Positions 1 through 12,298 of a DNA stretch of 64,000 nucleotides are shown here, piece after piece. Every line of letters starts with the position of its first letter. The stretch's first letter is position 1. Below the pieces are notes generated by a model. That model worked only from the letters and a program-made list of their open reading frames with translations. It was not told the DNA's origin and did not search any database. Origin of the DNA: Hydractinia symbiolongicarpus. Lineage: Eukaryota; Cnidaria; Hydrozoa; Anthoathecata; Hydractiniidae. The stretch is taken from assembly GCF_029227915.1 (NCBI RefSeq), contig NC_079882.1, positions 18,860,501-18,924,500 on the forward strand, in the 5' to 3' direction. The translations under genes were made by a program, and so were the position numbers.

Positions 1-218
1 TAACCTAGGGCTTATATTTTAAGGTTTGAGGTAACAAAAACGCACCAATTGTGTAATGAGAAAGGTGTTCTTTTAAGACTTGACGACGGTATGTAGTAAA
101 AACGTATAATAACAATAAACGTGTTAACTAAAGCTAACCCCACATCAGCGCAACATCCTTCTACCCGGAATACCAATTTGATACATATTAAAAATAGCGT
201 TACTCTGACATTTCTTAC

Positions 219-3162
219 CTGGAGAAAAAATATTTAGATTATAAGTTACTCCATTAGGAAGAGCCGTTACTTCAAATCCATAGCTTTGATTATATTTGAG
301 ATAAACAATCTTTATAAAATCTTTTTCCTGTTAAATATAATAACATTTCTTACAGGAGTCTATCACCTATGTGGCAGTAATTGCAGGGTAAGTAAGTTAG
401 GACTCTCTTTGTGCAAATAATGATTTTTGTTAATATGCAAAAGCTGTAAAAATGTAATAGGAAATAAGAAGGCAGCAAAATGTGTAACAGGTGTTACAGA
501 CCTTAGCTTAACGGTTAACTTTTTATTAACTTCTCAATTTTAGGATTGGAAACATGAGCTAGAAAATTAAGATTAGTCAAATCAAGATCAGAGATATGGA
601 TTTGGAAAAATCCGAAATCTAAAAGTTCATTGTTTTTCGCTGACAATAACATTTTTGATAGCCTTTTGCTCAACGGTTATAATGTCCGAAATTTTCAAGA
701 TATTTTACATTCTATCCATAATCATGTCAATATAAAATTAAATTAGGTTGGCTAACCGAAGCAATAATATCTCTAAATATTATTTCATAAAAGCCACCCA
801 CCAAGTTTTGAAAGTTGAAATAGACATTGTTTACTTGCGTATTATCAGACCATTGCAATGCAAAACCCCAGCAATCTAAAATGAGATAAAATCTAAAGCT
901 ATAACCAAGAGAATGTTGATTTTAATATTTTAATTACAAGACTGAAACATACCTTTTGCTTTTATATTCTCAAATTTAAGTATCAAGGCGAGTCTTCCTT
1001 TTGAATCAGCTGCATATGTTCCGACGAATGTTAATGTAGAGTTTGGACATAATGGAGCTGTTTGGTGACAGGATTGTAAACGATTTAAGTCATCAGTACC
1101 TACAACTCTATCTAGAATATAGACAAGTTAATTTCAACATAAATTTCTATTTTTAATACTTAGTCTTGTTACCACGAGCAACATATTGCAAAATAATTTA
1201 TATTCTTAAACTAATAAGGAATATGTTAAAGCTTAGCATACTTTGAAATACTTTGAACCCAGGAGAAAATGAATTGATTTCTTTAAGCATTATGAACATT
1301 GTAGGAGATTTTTGATGAAAATCCCAACAAAACTTTTATTAACCCCGGTTCATGTTTTGCGGTTAATACTCCACACTAACCCGGTTGATTAGCGGTTATA
1401 CGGCTAAACAACGTTGAAAGGGAACTATACACAAAAATTATTTTTTGATATATGGTTACTACTACTACCATAAGACAACGAATTCAAGTAGTCTTACTGT
1501 TTCATATTACTCCAAAGTGGCCTAACCACAAGCTTCGTCGTCACAAAATATGGCTACCAATCCCGACCCTTAATTCTGCAAAAAAAGACTGGGCTGAGCG
1601 TGGTTTGTGACGTTTTAAAGTACAGAAAATTGCTTTTTTATGCAACGGGTGGTTTGTTTGAGCTACAAATTTTTGTAATCGTTGATAATTTTGATAAAAT
1701 ATAACTTATGTAGTAGCAATTTAATTTATTAAAAAAAGTTTTCTTTGTGTCTATATTTAAATACCCATATACGTCTGTCTGTCTGTCTGTCACGCAAAAT
1801 GGTAGCTTAGCTGTGCGAGTAGCGAGACGCACGCAATGCGGTATAAAAAGGACGGGCGAACCCGTGGATTTTCCACGGGCGAGCGACTAGTTTGCGTATA
1901 TTTACGGGGCCAATAAATCCATGACATTTTATAATTTATTTTCGCTTTTATTGATGTTATTTTACTCATTTTTAAATTTATAGTTTTTTCGATTTTCATC
2001 CACTTCGGCTCTTAAATTATCTTCTTATAAAACTTTCAGAACAAGCTTTCTATTTTGGTTTTGCACGAATGAGAATCTAATTTTTGACAGAGAGTAAACA
2101 AGGAAAAACTATTTTGCTATAGTGAGTTAATGGGTGAACCGATGTCATCAACATTTCCAACATCAAACGAAGGCTAAACAGGTTGTTTATAATGGTTTCT
2201 GTAGTAGGGACACAGTTTTGAAACTCAATTTTGATGATACACTTTATTTTATATTATTTATATTATTATTATTCAATAATGCGTTTATAAATTTAACTTT
2301 AAAAAGTTCCTGTGGGATTTTGTTGGTATCGCGACAGCAGTGAGGAAAACTCTGGCGAATATTTACTATCGTTTCACGAACAATTTCATTCTTAATTATT
2401 TCGGTTTGTGTTTATAGAATATATGTTAAAACAAATCGAATTGGGTAGGTTCTTACCAAACTCGCTCTATGTCTTCTCTAGGACTCATACTTCCCTCATA
2501 CATACAGGTTTGCCGACCACAGCATGAAGTATGAACTTTGCAGCGTCACATTTGTTACTAGATCCAGCCTTCTTGTTTTTACGCTGTCCGTTAAAAAAAG
2601 GCATGTTGATGCCAAAGAAATTGCTGTTTATTAGGGTAAAAAAGACATAATTAAGGCGCACTTCTTTTTTTTTATAAACCACCCATTTTTGACAATATAT
2701 CGAAAAATAATTTTTGTGTTTAGTTTGCCTTTAAAAGCGACGAATGTGAGTTCCGTAGTAACTGAATGTAGATAATGGAAAAAATAAAGGTTTGAAAGCC
2801 AGAAACGGTACTAAGGATGATTTTAAGCAAGTATATATGTAAATAATCGTTTAAAATCATAACAAACTTACTGATGCTGACGTAATGCTTCATAAAAAAT
2901 GATTTTCCACAAATTTTTTGAATATCTAAAACAGGTAAAGTATAACAAAATTTACTACCCAAAATAATGAAGTTCGAAAAATTTTTCTTTGCTTACTGTT
3001 ATCCACTGTTTTGCCAGCAACTTCATAAATCTAAAAAGATAAGTAAGATTTGCTTTTACGAAACCTTATTGATGAAGATTATATATAAGTTCCTTTGCAA
3101 AAAAAAGACATTCTTACCATAACTGAAACAAGAATCGTAATCTTCCAGCAAATTGATATCAT
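219..3162 (-). CDS. 5' part of a secreted or ectodomain protein gene, family not recognised (runs off the left edge)
   Basis: Phase-consistent exons on the minus strand are 3162-3118 (ATG and signal-peptide-like MISICWKITILVSVM), 3030-2997, 2925-2872, 2623-2506, 1332-1242, 1111-953, 875-835 and 327-219. Each has an AG acceptor and a GT donor. At least one small exon between 2506 and 1332 is not resolved, because the phases there (2 then 0) do not meet. The last exon ends at a good donor (CAG then GTAAGA), so the gene probably continues beyond base 1. If that donor is skipped, the frame stops at 145. The mature part has scattered cysteines and aromatic patches such as CWDFHQ and CWGFALQW, which suggests a secreted or extracellular product. 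I recognise no domain. The exon chain is inference from splice signals and open frame; individual exons are short. Confidence 0.55.
1750..1890 (+). mobile_element. Helitron-like non-autonomous unit, single copy
   Basis: About 141 bp beginning TCTATATTTAAATACCC and ending in CTAG followed by T. Just before the end is a stem-loop, CCCGTGGA then TTT then TCCACGGG, an 8-bp perfect stem. A 3' hairpin followed by CTRR, insertion next to T, and no terminal inverted repeats is the known Helitron end structure. The same unit recurs in the 8.4-9.3 kb array, and a 3' fragment lies near 11.5 kb. It lies inside the gene to its left, within an intron-sized gap. Confidence 0.55.
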
Positions 3163-5465
3163 CTTTGAAGGGTATTTTAGCTCAGTGAAACAGTACATCA
3201 GTGAGGAAAATAATACAGTGTTACCTTTTTGCCAGTGTTTACCATTTTATGGCAATTAATAACTACTATTTATTATTATTCGAAATTCCATATTTTATTA
3301 AACCACATTATCTGCAATAGCGTTGCTAAGCACCTTACATACATATTAAGTTTATTGAATTATTAAACGTATTTTTAACCCGAAAAGCTATTACGATTAT
3401 GGTATTCGTATCTCTGAGAACTGGGTATCAATTTTGCCCGATAGTACTTACAAGCTGTTCATCAGCGTTCCTCTAACTACAGTTCCCTCTGTATACTTGA
3501 TAATACTTGATGATACGTTTCTCTCTAATGGAGTTTCCAGTGTATAAGAGTCTTATCAGTACAAAATGTGAAATGGAGTTATTTGGGGAAAGTGTCAACA
3601 GGTGGCCGAATAAGCTCTCTGTGAGTTGAACTTACTGCGTTGGTAGAATCGACAGAGACATCCAGGAAAAATTTGTGAAATAAATTGCAATATATTAATT
3701 AGACTTAACCAATGTTTTATAGAATTGTCCATACTAAAATTTACATTGGCTTCTATTCGTCTGTTCGAACATTGTCTTTACTAATTAAAAAAAGGCAATG
3801 AACTCCATTCAGTACTTTACGATATGTGCGTGTTTGACCTCTGTCCACATTAAGAATTGGAACGCAGATGAAAGAAACGATTAGCACAACCAATTAAATC
3901 AAGATTGCACGTCTAAATGCAATTAAGAAGTCAGCCATACGTTTATACATAATAACTTCGATCGAGTGGCATTAAATATTTCGACTGAATAACAAGAATG
4001 TTTCGCAATTTGAGTCTAATTTTATTTAAAAGGATTACTGTTCATAATGCTGGATTAATATAGTTTAGGTCACAGATTTATATAACAATGCTATCTGTAT
4101 CTCATAATGAAAGATTTCAGATTAAAGCTTCTGATAGAATAATTCGTACAGCTAGCTTAAAGGAGTATAAGAAACTTGAAGCTCACCTCCCGCTCCGATA
4201 TAATTTTATAACATATTACTAATAAACAAAATAGTATTCAAAATACTTTTTGCGAAAACGAGAAATTGAACCTTAAGGATTATTTCCCCACTTCGGTCAC
4301 TTCTCTTGCGCCATAAGTTTAGTTTTTCGCTCAGAGTTATTTTGGATTAAATCTGATTTGTCTTTTTAGCCGATAATATATAGTCTTAAAAATTATAGAT
4401 CACAAAATTTCCTTTTTTAGGAGGAGTACTGCAAGAAAGATATACATTCGTTATAAAGTCTATGTCTGTCGGCTGTATGAAGTGTGTGCTAAACCTAAAA
4501 GAGCAACAAGGATGTTTTCTGACAGCCTTCAAAATCTGAAGGAAAAGGATCTTAAAACCGTATGGAATTTGTGTTGAAGAATATGTTTCTTTTTCTAAAA
4601 CTATGTATGACAGATTTGTCTCAAATATGTTGGACTTCAGAGTGAGCTGTCAAAGAAGCAGATTTTGTTTTTATGATAAAGACTTTGGATAATGCAGATT
4701 ATAAAGAAGCTGCAGAAAAAACTTTTAAAATGCACGAAATAAACATTATCATCAAAAAGACTAATTGACAAAAGCTGCAGAAATTGATGTCGGCGTACTG
4801 GTACATAAATCTGTATTGTTAGATCACACATTTAATGCGTTGAAAAAAAAATTTCTGTCTAGTGACAAAATTTTTCAACTCAAGTGTGAAAGAGTTGTTA
4901 AAGCACAAGTCATCGATAACCAGAATTCTCATATCTGTTTGTTGTTAATTTTCTAATGATGAAGTGACATTAAAGATACCAACAAAAACAATTTCTGATA
5001 GTATTTCCTGTTTGGTTTGTTCATGTTGTCAGTGAATGAAATTGTGTGAACAACTCAGATTGTGGAAAATATTCCTCTCCGACATATTGATTGTCGGCAA
5101 TTAACGAATATAATTGGTACGCCTATCCACGATATTCTAGTGGGTATAATTGTTAGAGGATAAGTTTCACGTCTTACGCTATTGGACGTTAATATTTTAT
5201 CGTAACTCTTTTTCCTCATGTTACTTGGTGGACGCTTTTGTACCTCTAAATATTCATTTGTTCGGTTTGTGTTTATACAAAGCGATTTATGAACAATATG
5301 TACAGCTTTCGTAGGAGCTTGTAATAAGTGCCAGAGCGACAGTAGATGGGAGAATTGCTTTCAAAGATGGTATCTCAGATAAAAGTGGTCGGAAATTCCT
5401 TACCCCTGAAATAGAGAGTATAAAAAAATTATTTGTACAGAGAATGAAAATAAGTATCATAACAT
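3163..5465. other. Gene-poor stretch
   Basis: No exon chain could be supported on either strand. Open frames are short and lack usable splice neighbours. Around 4.4-5.2 kb the plus strand has several short protein-like stretches broken by stops, possibly an old transposon relic, but no motif identifies it. Confidence 0.4.
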
Positions 5466-5603
5466 CTTGACTTTGGTAGCTACAACAACTTGACTTTGGT
5501 AGCTACAACAACTTGACTTTGGTAGCTACAACAACTTGACTTTGGTAGCTACAACAACTTGACTTTGGTAGCTACAACAACTTGACTTTGGTAGCTACAA
5601 CAA
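5466..5603 (+). repeat. Tandem repeat, 23-bp unit, six copies
   Basis: The unit CTTGACTTTGGTAGCTACAA plus CAA is repeated six times without a visible mismatch, followed by a decayed seventh start (CTTAACTTTA). This is a minisatellite with no coding frame attached. Confidence 0.9.
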
Positions 5604-6219
5604 CTTAACTTTAGTGTGAAAGCTTTTCCTTAACAATTTATCTTTACTCTGACTAGCCTAGTTTTCTTAAAGGTTAATAAAATGAGTTTCTCTCATACGA
5701 AAGCTTAGACATTTCAGAGCAGATCCGAATTAAAATTAACCAATGAGAACACAGCCGGCGTGCTCACATATTACCCTCCTGAATAATACGAGAATTAATT
5801 ATATTTGTTCAAACGAGTGAAGCCATTAGCGCTCAAAACAAGGGATTTCGCGATATTGATCACGTAAGTAAAAACATTAGCAGTAACCAACTAAAAAGTG
5901 CGGTCAATATTCTGACCACAAAAAAATGGTTTGTGACCCAGTGTGATTTTTCCCACCTTAACTATTCCGATTTCCCGGTGGTGAGAAAAATGGGTCTGGG
6001 CTGGGTCTTCTGGCTGGATTCTGACCAGTTAAAAACACTTTACAAAAGTTACAAAATAAACTTCTACTTATGCCACCTTCTATCGATAAACAAAGTAAAC
6101 CGCAAAATAGTATTTTTTAAGGTCTTTTGAAGCAAACCATTCTTTAAAGCTGAAATCGTTGATTTAAAAAGAGCAGCTTATCCCACCTCACATCTGCTTG
6201 TAATTCAAAAATTAATTTC

Positions 6220-6691
6220 GCGAAATAAAATTGCTGAGTGATCGTTATAGCCTGATGGACTTTTTCTGTATTTTTTTTAAAAAACCAAAGTTGGGATATT
6301 TTTATTGAGAAAGGAAATTACGCGTATATGGTTCACCTGTACTAAGCGCTCAGCCTTGTATCAAGATTAATATTTGAACTTTCACGGAAACTTATTCCGC
6401 AAAATAAAAAATATAGGTCAACTGTTTTTCCTATGCGGAGTAACAACGGATTGTGAACTGTGCTTTTTTATTTTAGTTATAATTGCGGAGAAGTTATATT
6501 ATGAAAAATGTATTACACATGAAATACAAGTATGCTGTGTACGCCTTACTTGATTTACGACATACTGCATAGCTGTATAATACTACAGTGCTCTACCTAG
6601 ACTTGGATAACTTAACCAGGCATTACATGCCGGGTCACACATTTACTTGTGGTTCGGCGTCTTGGGGCGAAACGTCGGGTTTTCTGGCTAG
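6220..6691 (+). mobile_element. Dispersed repeat family 2, copy 1, ending in CTAG-T
   Basis: This segment aligns over several hundred bases with 49.19-49.70 kb on the same strand. Shared blocks include ACTAAGCGCTCA, then a TTAAT/TTAAA...GAAC block, and GCGACATACTG or ACGACATACTG. Both copies end in GGCTAG or AGCTAG followed by TCT. The ending resembles the Helitron-like units of this window, but this copy's terminal hairpin is degraded. The 5' boundary is approximate. No coding capacity is seen. Confidence 0.5.
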
Positions 6692-7289
6692 TCTCTTTAA
6701 GGTAACGGTATACCTTTATTGTATAAAAAATTGATTTTTTTTATTAGCCATTTATACTTAAGAAACGACGATCTTCCCAATGGTGAAACTATTTATTTAT
6801 TTTCCGAAGGAAATATTGACTTTATCCAAATTTCACACCTTCAAATTGAATAGGAGTTACAAGTGAATGTTTTAACACTATCATCCTGTGTGAAAATCAG
6901 TGTGTTATTCCCTCTCGCTTTCCCCATTGTACATTGAACAATCAAATTTGTTTAGCTTCAGTTTGTTCGAGCGAACATGTTGTTGTAGTTTGCTCTGGTT
7001 ATCTACCAATATATAAGTGTTGATATTGGCAATTTGTGTTTCGTTTTTTCAAAAAACTGAATAATGAGATCATCGGTTGATTTCTACCGTCATCGGAGTT
7101 TTTGGTCCGTTCTAGCACGGACTAATTAATAACTCCTTGTGATAGTGGGCTATACCTTGGTTTAGGTATTCTCGTCAGTTAGTAAAAACAATCTTCTTTT
7201 TTCAACTTACCATTCTTATTGTCGTGCAACTGAAGCAAATTCAAAGGATCGTTTTGATTCATGATGCGTATGTATATGTTGCGTATGTA

Positions 7290-7690
7290 CACGTTCTTTG
7301 TAAGAAACATGTTTATAAGAAATCTACATGTAGAATCTTCAAAAATTAAGAAACTTTTACTACTACATTCTACATGTCTATTTCTGAAATAAGAAACTTG
7401 TTTCTAACTAATTCTTACAATTAATTGAAGAAGATGTGTTACAATCATCACTAGGCAGAGACTTTGAACAGAAAAATGCTTTATTTTTTTATTTTAAAAC
7501 CAACTAGTCCAAAGATTAAAGAAACTTTTAGAACTAGCTATTTATTTGATATAAGAAACCCTTATTTTACTAGGAAAATTAAGAAACTAAATAAGAAACT
7601 TTTGGAACTAAAAACATGAAATTTCAGCCTATAAATGAGAAACGTTTAGAACTAGGCCCTTCTCCAGGTTTCTTATAAAAACAACAACGT
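7290..7690. repeat. AAGAAACTT-rich dispersed repeat tract
   Basis: The words AAGAAAC and AGAAACTTTTA recur about ten times over 400 bp. The right part, with GTTTAGAACTAGGCCCTTC and AGGTTTCTTAT, is similar to a stretch near 30.15-30.21 kb, so this is a dispersed element and not simple sequence. Its edges share TATAAGAAA in inverted orientation, but boundaries are not clear. Confidence 0.4.
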
Positions 7691-8424
7691 GTATATCTTG
7701 CGTGTGTATATCTTGCTATGACAGCTGCTCGAGTGAAAAGAGAATGTCAAGTTATCGTAAAACGCCGTTCGTGTGTTTTAAAAAAAATTTTTGCTTTGAT
7801 TTCTATGGTATACTCAGTCACGTCTTTGTGAATAATAAAACTTAAAAGGACAACCTTCTTACTATTCATTCAAAATCTTTAAAACAGTTTTTCGTAGTGT
7901 TGTTTTTTCGTATACCGTAGATACCGTACCGTATATTCTATTACATTTCAAATCTCTGTTACAAAACTACACAAGATCTACAAGGGAGAGTGCTACTGTG
8001 CTGAAGCCAACATGTTTCTCTCAAAGCGATTTTTTTATCTTCAAAAAATTAACGATTCTCTAGATATTACATCAAAAAGACAAAAGCTTGAGCTAGAAAA
8101 TGGCTTTTTTGGAAAGAGTAAAATAAATCACTAACGGAGACTTTGTGGAAAATAATTAAAAAATCGTTTTTACATACATCTATCACGATTCTAAAGGACA
8201 TCGAATGAGAGTTGGAAACGAAGTAGTTTTGTAAATGAAGTCACTTTTGAAGGCAGAGTGTGTTTCAAAAATGTCTTTGTAATTTTCACGAGTTAAAAAG
8301 TTTCAAATTATTTTTATGACATTTAATAGGTATTTAAAAATGCTTTTTGATGATGTATGAATGAATAAACTTTGGTTAACTGAAAAAATCGCGATTTAAA
8401 AAAACATGCTCAAAAGGTACACCG

Positions 8425-9299
8425 TCACCTTAATAATAGCCGTATTCCTTCTGTCTGTCTGTCCGCGAAAGGCGCGTCCTAAAAACAAAATGCGATCAAT
8501 AAAGGACGGGGAGCGACCCCGTGGATTTTTCCACGGGTTAACAGCTAGCTTCTTTAATAATAGCCGTATTCCGTCTGTCTGTTTGTGCGCCAAAATAAAG
8601 TCGTGTTACGGAAACACGAAATGTGATAAATACAGGACGAGCGATCCTATGGATTTATCCACGGGTTACGGACTAGTCTCTTTAATAATAGCCGTATTTT
8701 GTCTGTGTGTCCGCGAGAGCCGCGTCCCGTAATGGAATCATGAAATTTTTATAATGCGCACCAATAACAAATGCGATATATTTTTGCTCACTTTGTTGCG
8801 ACAGGTGAATTTGAAGGACGGGCGAACCCGTGGATTTTTCCACAGGCCAACGACTAGTCTATATTATAATACCCGTATACGTCTGTCCGTCTATCTGGCA
8901 CGCAAAATGGTAGCTTAGCTGCGCAAGTAACGAGACTTACGCAATGCGGTATAAAAAGGGCGGGTGAACCCGTGGATTTTTCCACAGGTTAACGACTAGT
9001 CTCTATAATAATAGTCGTACTCTGTCTCTCTCTGCGCAAAATGGTACCTCAAGTGGCGAAACACACAAAATTCAGTATAAAATGGACGGGTGATCCAGTG
9101 GATTTATCCACGGGCCACAGGCCATTATTTTCTTTAATACTAGCCGTCCGCAAAAAAACTTCGTGTTACGGACACACGAAATGCGATATATAAATGAAGG
9201 GCAACCCCATGGATTTTTCCACGGGTTGACGACTAGTCTTTTTAATAACAGTTGTATTCTGTCTGTCTGCCCTAAATGGTTGCTTGTATTTCTACCCAC
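8425..9299 (+). mobile_element. Head-to-tail array of about seven Helitron-like units
   Basis: Units of about 120-180 bp follow one another on the plus strand. They start TCTTTAATAATAGCCGTAT (or TCTATA... variants), run through GTCTGTCTGTC, and close with the hairpin CCCGTGGA-TTTT-TCCACGGG, about 7-10 bases and CTAG. The next unit begins at the following T. Visible ends are near 8548, 8676, 8857, 8999 and 9236. The unit ending near 9120 has lost its CTAG, and the last is cut off near 9299. The conserved hairpin plus CTAG plus T fits Helitron 3' ends. Tandem arrays are expected when elements insert next to one another's ends. Apparent reading frames across the array are by-products of the repeats. 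Confidence 0.65.
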
Positions 9300-9464
9300 A
9301 ATTTTTTGGAAACAATATTATTTCAACACGCAATTTTGAAGAGAAACCCTCGTAATATTAGAAAAACTACACCAAGATTTTCGCAGCCTGGACATGCCGA
9401 CGAAAAACATACAACGAACAGAGCCATTATATTTTGAAAGTGGTCGTGTTCAGAGTTCAGGTTA

Positions 9465-9499
9465 AAAACAGACCTTCAAACCGTTTGAAGGTCTGTTTT
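9465..9499. repeat. Perfect 17-bp inverted repeat with a one-base loop
   Basis: AAAACAGACCTTCAAAC is followed by one C and then its exact reverse complement, and a T-rich run follows. It could be a cruciform or a recent fold-back insertion scar. It sits in no gene model. Confidence 0.8.
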
Positions 9500-10611
9500 G
9501 ACTTTTTTTTTGTAATATTTGTTTTCAGTATTTTTTTCACATACTCAGATAACTACTGCCATATATTTTAGCCATGTACAAATCTTAAACACACCAATTT
9601 AGATTATGGCTACAGACGTTCAAATCAAGTTTGGTAGAAGTTCCAATAATAATTTTGTGTTCAACCAATTTCAAAAATTGGATGTTTGAAAAAAATAAAA
9701 CAATACTGCCAAGTTTTAAATTTAGCACGCCGGTGCAGGGGTTGGTGGCCGGATGGTTTAATTTCCTTTTTATTTTTTATTTTTGTCTGCCTGACTATTT
9801 CCTGGCAATTAATAATTTTTTTCTTCACCTTATAAAAGAGTTAATACTTTGCTTAGCAACTACACTGTGGTGGCAGTTGACTGACAATTAAAATCGCCAT
9901 TTTAAATTTAAATGAATACACCGGTAGACGAAAAATCGCATTTTTGTTACCTGACCGTCATCACCACGACAAAAGAAGATGAACCCAAAAACACACTTCT
10001 ACCGCATGTGTGAATTAATATTGCGTGATCTATTTTGTTATGAACGTTTTTCGCGCCTTTTCGAAGAAATTAACCAAAACAAATTTATGATCAGCCAGGA
10101 AAATCAGCAAATTTTACTAATCGCAGAGAAATCGGAATACTAAGGCTGGGTTGCGAATTAATTTTCTGCGGTAAGATTGCTGATCGCGCTTTTTGATTAC
10201 TTTCTTCTATTGTTTTTTTCTCACGTGATTATTGTCTGGGAAATCCCTTCTTCTTTATTGCTATGACGCGAATTGTCTCATTCACCCAAATAAACATCAT
10301 TAATTTCGCTACAATTTATGAGGGTAAGATGTGGTCACGCTGTTGTTCGATTTTAATTCAGAGTTCGCTCTGAAATATTGGTTTCTGGTTATCGGCTTGA
10401 TTTGATATCGGTTTTGCTCCGACGCATTCTTTTGTGTGTAAGCTCTCGTTTGAAATTTTGATATCGAAGAAAGGCTGACTTATAACGAGAAGAGCAATAA
10501 ATTTAAAGAAAATTTTGTAAGGGGATTTATTATTTGTTGACTATTTTTTTGCCGCCTTTCGACTGAATTTAATAATTCTAATTTTAATAAAAAAGTTTTT
10601 ATTTTATACTA
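9500..10611. other. No feature seen
   Basis: AT-rich non-coding sequence. The open frame near 9.63-9.89 kb is low-complexity, lacks splice partners and shows no domain. Confidence 0.4.
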
Positions 10612-10613
10612 TA

Positions 10614-11052
10614 CAGTATTCTCTCCAATTAACGGACACTCTTAAAGGCGGACACCTCTGATTAGTAGACACTTTGGCAATAAACCGGCTGTTTTCTAGT
10701 CAAAGTCTCATAAAAAACTTTCCAAAAAGCGAACACTCAATTAGCGGACACTCTAATTTTTTTCTCTCCAATTAGCGGACAGTCCAAAAAAATCCAAGGT
10801 TAGCAAAGAAAAATAGACAAAAATGAATAGTTTTTCTAACATTTCTTTCAAACTTTTTACAACTTTTCTGTCCAGCTTACTTTTAATGTCGTTAATTTTT
10901 TTTATCAACCACTTTCTAAGCTTGTCATAGCCATGAAAGCGATAAATAACCTCTACACCAATTTGACTCGTTATCGTTGCCAAAAGGCGGACACTTCAAA
11001 TTAGCGGACACTTTGATGCACCGATGGTGACTGCTAATTGGAGAGTATGCTG
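10614..11052. mobile_element. Tigger/pogo-like MITE with TA flanks
   Basis: The element begins TA-CAGTATTCTCTCCAATTA and ends ...TAATTGGAGAGTATGCTG-TA, giving imperfect inverted ends of about 25-30 bp with TA on both sides. Inside, AATTAGCGGACACTC-type words recur several times, as in subterminal repeats. TA target duplication and CAG...CTG ends are known for Tc1/mariner-group elements; ends of the CTCTCCAATTA type are typical of Tigger/pogo. The interior has no intact transposase. Confidence 0.6.
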
Positions 11053-11494
11053 TATATAAATTCGGAATCATTAATTTTGTTTGAACATTTGCATTTTTTA
11101 ACGTCTAAATTTTTGCTCTTATTGAATTGTTCTAACTGAACAGTGTTTAAAAAGCGTACAAGAAAATATCAAACTTAGCTATCTACAGCTTCGTTTTCTT
11201 AATCCACACCCGGCGGCAAAAATGCGCTAGTTGTTGTTATATATGTTGTAGAAAGCAACTGAACGTAACAGTTTGTTTTTGTGAATTTTTCAATGGTCAT
11301 AATGTGTATTTAAATTTGGCCTAGTGCTAAACCAAATTTTCGGATACACTAGGTTGTAACAAAAAGAAAAATGTGTAGTTATAATTGGATTTCATCAGTG
11401 ACCATATGACTACCGCAGAGTAATTCCATAACAGGTGAACAATAAATAAAAGAGAAGAAGTGTTTTTTTAATAACTCTGTAACCACTCTGTACC

Positions 11495-11585
11495 GCATAG
11501 TAGTACTGAACAAGAACGCACGAAATACCGATGCAGAATATACGACAGGCGAATTCCTGTGGATTTTTGACAGGCCAACGACTAG
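11495..11585 (+). mobile_element. Helitron-like unit, 3' fragment
   Basis: The sequence ends CCTGTGGATTTTTGACAGGCC, then AACGACTAG followed by T, the same 3' end as the 8.4-9.3 kb units but with a decayed stem. The 5' half is missing or too diverged to see. Confidence 0.5.
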
Positions 11586-12298
11586 TATATATTCTTTTTA
11601 CTTCACCTTTTCTTTACGAAAACCGTTTACAATTAGCTTTAACGACTCTTGCATCCTTTTCAAGATAATCAGATTATACTTAGAACAAGTGTTAAAAGCG
11701 CAAGTGTTTTCTTGTTATTTTAATTTTAAAACAAAGAGAAAAAATAAGTTATAAAAATTAAATTTATATTTAACGAATAAATAAAGGAAAATGTGAAAGA
11801 AAATTCGCTATGATAAATAAAATGTATTTACAAGATTAAATCAATGTTGTAACTATTCAATTTCACGCCAAGCTCAAATAAGGATCGAAGTAAGCACCAC
11901 AACGCGTTAATGCAACGCACCAGTTAAAACTGAAATTTTTCTTCGAAGCTATGTTCATGATTTTCTTACAAATTCTTTTTTCTTCGAACACCCTTTACTT
12001 TGTATTTGATAACTGAAACAATAGAAAGCATTGTTTTCAGCCACATGCAATTAGTAACATTGAATGGAAATAAAAAAAAAACACCAAAGTAACGCAATGT
12101 TTTCTGATTAGTCATGTTGTCATGGTATTGGAATGGACTCGCAACGAAATTTATTTTATTTTATTAGGTATTTAAATTTTGAACAAGCTAAAAGGGATTT
12201 AACACTGAGATGACCTAGCAGTCTCATCCATTAAATGTCTTCAAATCCGAGATTTTTGTCAGTATATACTACATATCGATAGTAACAAGGTGCATGGC
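11586..12298. other. 3' flank of the adhesion GPCR gene
   Basis: AT-rich with no supported exon. Because the last recognised GPCR exon ends at a good donor (AG then GTAAGC at 12303), a further short 3' exon could lie here, but none stood out. Confidence 0.35.

Noticed and set aside
145-218. A separate last exon of the left-end gene starting at 218
   Set aside because: The CAG|GTAAGA at 219/218 reads better as the donor of the preceding exon; the open frame beyond it is only the fallback.
1512-1572. A candidate exon after a good acceptor (TTTTTTTGCAG) between the resolved exons of the left-end gene
   Set aside because: All three frames meet a stop before a usable donor.
8396-8732. A 108-residue plus-strand frame and an overlapping minus-strand frame
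   Set aside because: Both run across repeat-unit boundaries of the Helitron-like array and encode only repeat sequence.
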